Under the pieces are notes generated by a model, which worked only from the letters and a program-made list of their open reading frames with translations, was not told the DNA's origin and made no database searches. The position numbers were made by a program, and so were the translations under genes. DNA of 40,222 bases from a virus. Below are positions 38,101 through 40,222 of the stretch, one piece after another (the stretch's first letter is position 1; every line of letters begins with the position of its first letter). Where the stretch lies: the IMG/VR virus record IMGVR_UViG_3300037153_000426, positions 1 through 40,222 of that record; one strand, 5' to 3'.

Positions 38101-40222
38101 CAGGTTGCGGTAGAAGTTGTTGGTCTTGCGGCCTTCCCAGGGCACGCCCCGCTCGAGCAGGTCGCGCGCGCGCTGGTTGGGGCCGCCCATGTTCGGCGCA
38201 TTGATCGGCTCGCCGGCCTTCCACTGATGCCAGGCGGTGAGCGCATCGTCCAGGTTCTTGTCGACGGGCGTGTTGTTGGAATAGATGCCAGCCAGCTGCG
38301 CGATCTTCTCGGCGTCCTGCTTGTTGCCCTGGGCGGCGTCCATGATCTGGCGCGAGCTGACGTCGTACCAGTCCTTCTGCAGCGCGCCCTGCTTCGCCAG
38401 GCTCAGGAGCTGACGACGCAGCAGTGCCAGTCCTTGGGGCGTCTGCGCGCCCGGATAGGGGTTCAGCGCGCTCGAGCCGCCTTCGACGCCTTGCAGTGTC
38501 TGGCGCGCATCAGCGAGCTCCTGGGCGGTGACACGCCCCTTGAGGTCCTGCTCGAGCTGCTGCGCCACCGGGCCCGTCACGGCCTGGCGCAGGTTGCCCG
38601 CCGCGGCGGTGGCACGGTCCATGGCGCTCGTTGCGCCGAGCTTGAGTGCGCCGCTCTCGCCAGTGGCCAGGCCACCGGCCACCGCTGGCAGCCCACGTCC
38701 AATCACACCCTCGAGCGCCGCGGGACCGATGAGGTTGCCGGCCTGGCCGAGCACGCGCGAGACGTTTGGGTCGACGCCCGCGGCGGTCAGACCGGCGGAC
38801 AGTGGGGAGCTCACGTCGGCCAGCGAGGTGCCGGCTGGACCGCTGGCCACGTCCGCGCCGCGCGCGGCGGCGTTCAGGATGCCGCCGACGTCGCCGCTGC
38901 GGATGGCGTCCAGGTAGTCCTGGGTGATCTGCGCCGGGTCGAGGTCGCGGCTGCGCTGCTGCAGCACGTCGTTGGCGGCCTCGAGCCCGCGCGCCACCGG
39001 TGCCGTCCAGCCGCCGGGCTGGATCGGGCTGGTGGCCGCCTGCTGCTGGCGGAAGTCCTCGAGCTTCGAGCCCAGGTCGTCCAGCCGGTCCTTGACGTCG
39101 TCGAGGGTGAACGGCGCCTGGAAGTTGTCGCGGTTGTCCAGCAGCGCCTTCGCACCGAGCCCCAGCGCTGCGGCACCACCGAGACCGGCTGCGAACGGGG
39201 CCGCGACCTGGCCACCGGGCGTACCACTGACGGCGTTGGTGACCTTGTCCAGCGACTCGGGAAAGATGACCGTGGCCTGGTGCTCGATCGGCACGCCGGC
39301 CTCATCGGCCATCGGAATGCGCTTGCCGCCGGCGTAGGTAATGCCGTCGAAGCCTGCCTGCGCGAGGACCTTGTTGGCCGCGGCCTTTGTCCCGTCAAGC
39401 TCGCCGCGAACGATGCTGTAGACAGACTCCCCGTCGGCGCCGGGCTGCGACCAGCTCGCCACCTCGGCACGGACTTCGGGGTCACTGAGGTCCCAAGCAC
39501 CGGGCCGTAGCGTATTCAACTGCTGAGCAATTGCCGCTGCCTGCTGCGGTGCCACGGGCTGCTCCATGTCCAGCAGATTCAGATGCCCCGGAACATCGAC
39601 GGCGCGCACGTTGGCGCCGAGGTCCAGTGTGTCTGAGGTTGCGTTCGGGTTTTGCTGCGCGTAGCCGGCCTGGATGACGTCGCCCCGCTCGAACGGACGG
39701 CCCTCGCGCATCAGCGGGCCCAGGGGATCCGGCTCGCCTCCTCTGGCGATCACGCCGCCCGCCACGCGCGGGTCGCTAGTCAGGTAGTAGCCGGGCCCGT
39801 ACAGGTTGCGCTCGCTGCTAATTGCCTCCGGCGTCGCTCGAGGGAAGTCCGCGGACGTGCCATGGAACATGCGCGAGGTACCCGGAGCCTCAGCTCCACC
39901 GCCACTGACGACGCCGCCGACCGCCACCAGCGCCTGGCCCGCGGCGCGGCGGTCCTCGGGCGAGTACTGGTCGGTGTCCATCGTGCCGTACTTGCTGTTC
40001 AGGTCCTGGAGGATCTGCATCGAGTCGAGCACGCCCGGACTGCGCAGGAAGTTGGCGCCGGTGCGCATCAGGTCGCTGGGAATCAGGCCACCGCCACCCG
40101 GCGCGATCTTGTCGGCGGTGTCGGCCGCCTGGTCGAGCAGGTCACCGCCGACCTGGAGCGGCGTCTTCGTCCCGCCCGCGGTCACATCACTGGCCAGGCC
40201 CTGCAGGTTCTGGTTGAAGCGC
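35143..40222 (-). CDS. Giant virion protein, C-terminal part (continues at 1-1729)
   Basis: Runs off the right edge in the frame that continues at base 236 and below to ATG 1729; ATG 40185 is internal. Counting from 40185, residues about 105-310 resemble an ADP-ribosyltransferase (MFHGTS, YGPGYYLTSDP, AGFDGITY, then QATVIFPES). Residues about 570-760 are a helical domain (GIYSNNTPVDKNLDDALTAW, RKTNNFYRNLMMHIDPD, LGWRPDQAQAAIWSAAKAG) that I associate with large phage proteins but cannot name securely. Long helical regions and a polar C terminus follow. Probably ejected into the cell with the DNA. Confidence 0.88.
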   Translation of the reverse strand, partial: RFNQNLQGLASDVTAGGTKTPLQVGGDLLDQAADTADKIAPGGGGLIPSDLMRTGANFLRSPGVLDSMQILQDLNSKYGTMDTDQYSPEDRRAAGQALVAVGGVVSGGGAEAPGTSRMFHGTSADFPRATPEAISSERNLYGPGYYLTSDPRVAGGVIARGGEPDPLGPLMREGRPFERGDVIQAGYAQQNPNATSDTLDLGANVRAVDVPGHLNLLDMEQPVAPQQAAAIAQQLNTLRPGAWDLSDPEVRAEVASWSQPGADGESVYSIVRGELDGTKAAANKVLAQAGFDGITYAGGKRIPMADEAGVPIEHQATVIFPESLDKVTNAVSGTPGGQVAAPFAAGLGGAAALGLGAKALLDNRDNFQAPFTLDDVKDRLDDLGSKLEDFRQQQAATSPIQPGGWTAPVARGLEAANDVLQQRSRDLDPAQITQDYLDAIRSGDVGGILNAAARGADVASGPAGTSLADVSSPLSAGLTAAGVDPNVSRVLGQAGNLIGPAALEGVIGRGLPAVAGGLATGESGALKLGATSAMDRATAAAGNLRQAVTGPVAQQLEQDLKGRVTAQELADARQTLQGVEGGSSALNPYPGAQTPQGLALLRRQLLSLAKQGALQKDWYDVSSRQIMDAAQGNKQDAEKIAQLAGIYSNNTPVDKNLDDALTAWHQWKAGEPINAPNMGGPNQRARDLLERGVPWEGRKTNNFYRNLMMHIDPDVFTALGKESVDGVKQTGVTIDVWMQRALNSLRKSPSTQAQYDWAADEIRRVADQLGWRPDQAQAAIWSAAKAGWEDEKYGTDLSRAGWSYADALRKRLTNPVGNLDEQLEAALKDPATGTDELARAFGLLGGNGEVSIPQAQQSRTIDGKTIKFPENVGKVQPQARTLINAYTAARALLTKAPQLGWARLFPMGKVADANAMKATSPDGRWSPEAVAEMQGHLNDLLGADSGVHVIPSQDGAWVLNRGTTPNTAFHNAVVTASNKLQSIDDVTLSRQAHDGEILSNDWNSNPNGEDYLAAIRQSGSERASEFQRAAERLQPAVDDVLGRTAGGAGAAEEANAPGSRLGDFLANEDGSLNLDRLGRVLQAARVGSLAGGLPTLAHIALNTPVQIGTKLASDLAANVRYPEATAAELYGAMQGLRAWGLNAASTLNQPGPLARSMGATSTLSAPGALETGLTGAVKLHPVLQDIPRQMANYMELYRTAAQQATDAGLARGGAAWRAEVARLVASPTAAMQSAANFAAGTAGLSGRMGTTGTAISQLIHDAPLARFALPIFDIGYKIASKGVEMTPTLGPLGTAWDVARGLTGTGPYAGGNWAGRGANEAVTPLAERVRNHLIGLALMYEGYQQAAQGNVTGEGPEDPAEQAALRQTGWQPSSVRLGGRYFDAHLLGQLGWPLIAGANLYEARNGPGGQGLPLKKTPTGEEQPGVLDELGDYVARQGRYFNDETFLRGVGDILNLMGAGFQQGQVPQQEAASVLQSIVPQGALLANYAASQDPFQRNPRAGANPLEDIQNALLARLPGQREQLQPRLSATGRQLSNPQQGLGILMPRSSVVQGDPILDELAKVGVKPTNVPGTLSFGSANEVKLTPQEQFRWQQYRGQALTDAATKLMSSSAYRKLDDGTDKGKIAQRNAVAAVVSSSAQVADGKLRQELAKDTSALRSRFIATGPLAPAYGYGTGGYTPLSQPLSEQTGQ
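39201..39315. repeat. Copy of bases 1-115
   Basis: Identical to the first 115 bases of the window. In this copy the next base begins the ADP-ribosyltransferase-like coding block; at the left end the sequence jumps instead to the block starting at 40099. Confidence 0.95.
39256..39873 (-). other. ADP-ribosyltransferase-like domain of the giant protein
   Basis: The order MFHGTS (candidate catalytic His), GPGYYLTSDP (Tyr), AGFDGITY and a last strand QATVIFPE fits the H-Y-[E/Q] class of ADP-ribosyltransferases, where the final residue lies on the last strand (here near Gln303/Glu310 of the 40185 numbering). The deletion joining Pro29 to Met292 removes everything except that last strand. Confidence 0.55.
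40099..40222. repeat. Terminal overlap with 113-236
   Basis: Identical to positions 113-236. This marks circular closure of the contig (circular or circularly permuted genome), and it carries the giant gene across the join without a frame change. Confidence 0.95.

Noticed and set aside
1-40222. CRISPR array, rRNA genes, toxin-antitoxin pair, phage-encoded RNA or DNA polymerase
   Set aside because: I looked for regular spaced repeats, rRNA-like stretches and polymerase motifs and saw none that I could support.

Overview
The window looks like a complete or near-complete genome of an uncultured temperate phage: high GC (about two thirds by eye), tightly packed genes, terminase, portal, scaffold and major capsid proteins, a large serine integrase and lysogeny-type regulators. 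I see no tape measure, tail sheath or tail tube gene, and there is one very large virion protein. This favours a short-tailed (podovirus-like) particle, but that is inference. The contig is circular or circularly permuted: its last 124 bases repeat positions 113-236, and the largest gene runs off both ends in the same frame (joined length 6573 bases, 2190 residues). Shine-Dalgarno sites of the AGGAGG type occur beside promoters that look leaderless, which fits a high-GC bacterial host such as an actinobacterium or chloroflexote. The host cannot be fixed from this sequence.

Layout, following minus-strand transcription from right to left. (1) Lysogeny centre, 15.4-19.4 kb: a plus-strand HTH gene with an elaborate operator, a serine integrase translationally coupled to a small XRE regulator, and a divergent three-gene plus operon (SWIM zinc finger, OB-like protein, small acidic protein) ending in a strong terminator. 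A 38-bp dyad next to it is my best attP candidate. (2) Early minus operon, 15.3-8.2 kb: small regulators and zinc-binding proteins, VRR-NUC nuclease, secreted lytic transglycosylase, DEDDh exonuclease, RecT-type annealing protein and a replication-initiator-like protein. (3) Packaging, 8.2-6.4 kb: small and large terminase subunits. (4) An accessory cassette at 5.1-6.4 kb with two plus-strand genes, one behind a structured leader. (5) Late minus operon: portal at 5.0 kb, small virion genes, the giant protein (1729 through the circular junction to 35143), two Pro/Gln/Gly-rich proteins, scaffold, major capsid, connector/tail and fibre genes, a papain-like cysteine-peptidase-like protein, and four consecutive small membrane proteins (holin candidates) ending at 19567.

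Two observations stand out. First, the left end of the contig records an alternative form of the giant gene in which 786 bp (262 codons, in frame) are missing. The missing piece is nearly the whole of an ADP-ribosyltransferase-like domain, which suggests presence/absence variation of an effector domain in the phage population (or an assembly chimera). Second, a plus-strand LAGLIDADG homing endonuclease gene sits at the 3' end of the major capsid gene. The inserted block carries its own re-coded copy of the capsid C terminus, while the original capsid tail survives on the other side of the insert and overlaps the TTG start of the next gene.
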